Positions 6,612 to 8,118 of a stretch of DNA of 8,118 nucleotides are shown here, one piece after another; the first letter of the stretch is position 1; the number at the start of each line of letters is the position of its first letter. This DNA is from an uncultured Clostridia bacterium (lineage in GTDB: Bacteria; Bacillota; Clostridia; Peptostreptococcales; Acidaminobacteraceae), in assembly GCA_945950065.1 (NCBI GenBank), contig CAMFGQ010000060.1:1-8118 (forward strand), given 5' to 3'. The notes under the pieces are model-generated. The model worked only from the letters and a program-made list of their open reading frames with translations. It searched no databases and was not told the origin of the DNA. The position numbers and the translations under genes were made by a program.

Positions 6612-7790
6612 ATGAGAGAAGTCGTGATCGTATCAGCTGCACGTACACCTATTGGAAGCTTTGGCGGTGCATTTAAAAATGTATCTGCAGTTGATCTAGG
6701 AGTTACTGCAGCTAAAGCTGCTATCGAGCGTGCTGGAATTACACCCGATATGGTAGAAGAAGTCTACTTAGGAAATGTTCTTGGTGCAGGACTCGGACAG
6801 AATGTTGCCCGTCAAGTTAGCCTTGGTGCAGGCATCCCCGTTGAAGTACCAGCCATGACCATTAACATTGTCTGCGGTTCAGGTCTGCGCAGCGTTAGTC
6901 TTGCAAGTCAATTAATCAGCAATGGTGACATTGATATCGCCCTTGTTGGAGGAACCGAAAACATGTCTCAAGCTCCCTATCTAGTACCCAGTGCCCGCTA
7001 TGGTGCTCGTATGGGTGATGCAAAAATGATCGACCATATGGTTCATGATGGACTATTTGACATCTTTAACAAATACCACATGGGTATTACAGCTGAAAAT
7101 GTAGCTGAACAATGGGAAATCTCAAGAGAAGCCCAAGACGAACTTGCAGTGACTTCCCAAAATCGTGCCGAAGCAGCTCAAGCTGAAGGAAAGTTTAAAG
7201 AAGAAATCGTTGCCGTCAATGTACCACAAAGAAGAGGCGATGACATCGTCGTTGAAGAAGATGAGTACATCCGTAAAGGTGCTTCTATAGATGCCATGAC
7301 TAAACTACGCCCTGCCTTTAAAAAAGATGGTAGTGTAACAGCAGGAAACGCCTCTGGAATCAATGATGGTGCTGCTGCACTCGTTATCATGAGCAAAGAA
7401 AAGGCAGATGAACTAGGAATTACTCCTCTTGCAAGCATCAAAGGCTTTGCTACAAAAGGTGTTGATCCATCCATCATGGGTGTTGGACCTATCTCCACTA
7501 GCCTAGCCGCTCTTGAGAAAGCAGGATGGTCAGTAGAAGATCTTGATTTAATCGAAGCTAACGAAGCCTTTGCAGCTCAAGCTGGTGCTGTGATGAAAGA
7601 TCTAAAACTAGATCCTGAAAAAGTAAACGTTAATGGTGGAGCCATTGCTCTCGGTCACCCCATTGGAGCAAGTGGAGCTCGAATCCTCGTAACATTACTC
7701 CATGAAATGAAACGTCGCGACGCGAAAAAAGGCCTTGCTACCCTCTGTATCGGTGGTGGTATGGGAACCGCACTTCTCGTAGAACGTTAA
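6612..7790 (+). CDS. thlA: acetyl-CoA acetyltransferase (thiolase)
   Basis: This 392-residue thiolase is of normal full length. It condenses two acetyl-CoA to acetoacetyl-CoA, or runs in reverse, and in clostridia it opens the route to butyrate, butanol or acetone. The active site is complete: nucleophile Cys88 in NIVCGSGLRS, Asn317 in EANEAFAAQ, His349 in GHPIGASGARI and the second Cys379 in LCIGGGMGTA. The stretches GLFDIFNKYHMGITAENVAE and LRPAFKKDGSVTAGNASGIN closely resemble clostridial ThlA as I remember it. The ATG at 6612 follows AAAGGAG (6599-6605). It is transcribed alone: a strong promoter lies before it and a strong terminator after it. Beta-oxidation thiolases of longer chains share these residues, so acetyl-CoA specificity is inferred from overall resemblance. 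Confidence 0.93.
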   Translation: MREVVIVSAARTPIGSFGGAFKNVSAVDLGVTAAKAAIERAGITPDMVEEVYLGNVLGAGLGQNVARQVSLGAGIPVEVPAMTINIVCGSGLRSVSLASQLISNGDIDIALVGGTENMSQAPYLVPSARYGARMGDAKMIDHMVHDGLFDIFNKYHMGITAENVAEQWEISREAQDELAVTSQNRAEAAQAEGKFKEEIVAVNVPQRRGDDIVVEEDEYIRKGASIDAMTKLRPAFKKDGSVTAGNASGINDGAAALVIMSKEKADELGITPLASIKGFATKGVDPSIMGVGPISTSLAALEKAGWSVEDLDLIEANEAFAAQAGAVMKDLKLDPEKVNVNGGAIALGHPIGASGARILVTLLHEMKRRDAKKGLATLCIGGGMGTALLVER

Positions 7791-7796
7791 GACCTT

Positions 7797-7824
7797 AAGC
7801 CTCTTCTTCGGAAGGGGCTTTTTT
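7797..7824 (+). terminator. rho-independent terminator after thlA
   Basis: A 10-bp stem, AAGCCTCTTC (7797-7806) with GAAGGGGCTT (7811-7820), has one G-T wobble and an extra-stable C(TTCG)G loop. It is followed by a T-run to 7824. It starts 6 bases after the thiolase stop and separates it from the selenoprotein gene. Confidence 0.95.
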
Positions 7825-7875
7825 ACTTACATTATGTTCACAAGAAAATATCCCCTCCATTTGATACATAATTGA

Positions 7876-7905
7876 TTGATTATAGATTGTTTCTTACGGT
7901 ATACA
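7876..7905 (+). promoter_or_regulatory. possible promoter of the selenoprotein gene
   Basis: TTGATT (7876-7881) and TATACA (7900-7905) are spaced by 18 bases, lying downstream of the thiolase terminator and before the ribosome binding site. Both hexamers are imperfect, so this is the best candidate rather than a firm call. Confidence 0.4.
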
Positions 7906-7927
7906 TGTCCTAAGGAAGGAGGTTCCC

Positions 7928-8118
7928 ATGAAAATTGCTTTTAGAGAAAAGTTAGTTCCAAAATTAAAAGAAAAGAACCTCACCGAGTTTACCTTAGAAA
8001 CGGTAATGCAAAGCGGTTGAGGTGGGCCCAGACGTCAACCGGTGGTTGACAAAGGAGCCCCAAAAAATCTGGATAACTATGTAAAAGTTGAGGAAGATGG
8101 CTTCACCTTTTATGTCAT
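7928..8118 (+). CDS. small selenoprotein, HesB-like or CC/Se-motif type, UGA-encoded Sec at codon 31 (cut by window end)
   Basis: The ATG at 7928 follows a perfect AAGGAGGT (7916-7923). Thirty codons encode a Lys-rich helix-like start and then LETVMQSG. The frame then meets TGA (8018-8020) and continues open for 32 more complete codons to the edge. Read through, the centre is SG-U-GGPRRQPVVDKGAPK, followed by DNYVKVEEDGFTFYV. A Sec or Cys after a small strand, then GGP, then an xPK loop and a DGxxFxV strand fits small HesB-like or CC/Se-motif (seleno)proteins; the exact family is from memory and uncertain. A SECIS-like hairpin follows the TGA directly. No selenium genes lie in this window to confirm the decoding. 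The function is unknown, and a redox or metal-binding role at Sec31 is inference. The alternative is a 30-codon peptide or a nonsense-mutated gene. The 3' end is outside the window. Confidence 0.8.
8018..8060 (+). promoter_or_regulatory. bacterial SECIS element for selenocysteine insertion at the UGA
   Basis: The TGA at 8018-8020 is followed by a lower stem, GGGCCC (8024-8029) pairing with GG (8054-8055) and GCCC (8057-8060) around a bulged A (8056). After an internal loop comes a perfect 7-bp upper stem, GTCAACC (8034-8040) with GGTTGAC (8044-8050), capped by loop GGT. The apical loop starts 20 bases after the UGA and has G in its first two positions, matching the known bacterial SECIS rules for SelB binding. 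It is translated as part of the gene. Confidence 0.8.

Noticed and set aside
8018..8020. TGA as a true stop or a nonsense mutation in a pseudogene
   Set aside because: The open frame continues with protein-like sequence, and a SECIS-like hairpin sits at the right distance. Decay or a sequencing error would not produce the hairpin.
7791..8118. thlA and the selenoprotein gene as one operon
   Set aside because: A strong UUCG terminator and a separate candidate promoter lie between them, so adjacency is not evidence of shared function.

Overview
The window looks like chromosomal DNA of a low-to-moderate GC, Gram-positive anaerobe of the Clostridia type. Four things point that way: strong AGGAGG ribosome binding sites, a substrate-binding protein made as a lipoprotein, a thiolase very close in motif pattern to clostridial ThlA, and a small gene at the right edge that appears to use UGA as selenocysteine. 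The last implies that the organism has the selA/selB/selC/selD machinery, none of which lies in this window. I see no mobile element, CRISPR array or phage gene.

Left part (1-5122, + strand). A TcdA-type E1-like enzyme that cyclises t6A in tRNA (92-790) is followed by a five-gene cluster with its own near-consensus promoter (869-896). The cluster is phnD-like lipoprotein, phnC ATPase, two PhnE-type permeases and surE nucleotidase (927-5085). The binding protein is separated from the rest by a compact hairpin plus T-run (1932-1955), which probably acts as a partial terminator so that more binding protein than transporter is made. The last four genes are translationally coupled, with overlaps of 11, 4 and 1 bases. 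The cluster encodes a complete importer for a phosphorus oxyanion or organophosphonate plus a phosphatase, but no C-P lyase, phosphonatase or phosphite dehydrogenase. The substrate is therefore open. A bidirectional terminator at 5088-5122 closes it.

Middle part (5121-6492, - strand). A membrane-anchored alpha/beta hydrolase (5121-6095) converges on surE. Upstream of it lies a stand-alone tRNA-Leu(CAA) gene (6369-6454) with its own promoter and terminator.

Right part (6546-8118, + strand). A single-gene acetyl-CoA acetyltransferase unit (thlA, 6612-7790) has a TTGACA/TATACT promoter and a textbook UUCG terminator. Then comes the most notable item: a short gene starting at 7928 whose reading frame meets TGA at codon 31 and continues open with sensible coding sequence to the window edge. 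A well-formed bacterial SECIS-like hairpin sits directly after the TGA. I read it as a small selenoprotein of the HesB-like or CC/Se-motif kind, cut off by the window end.
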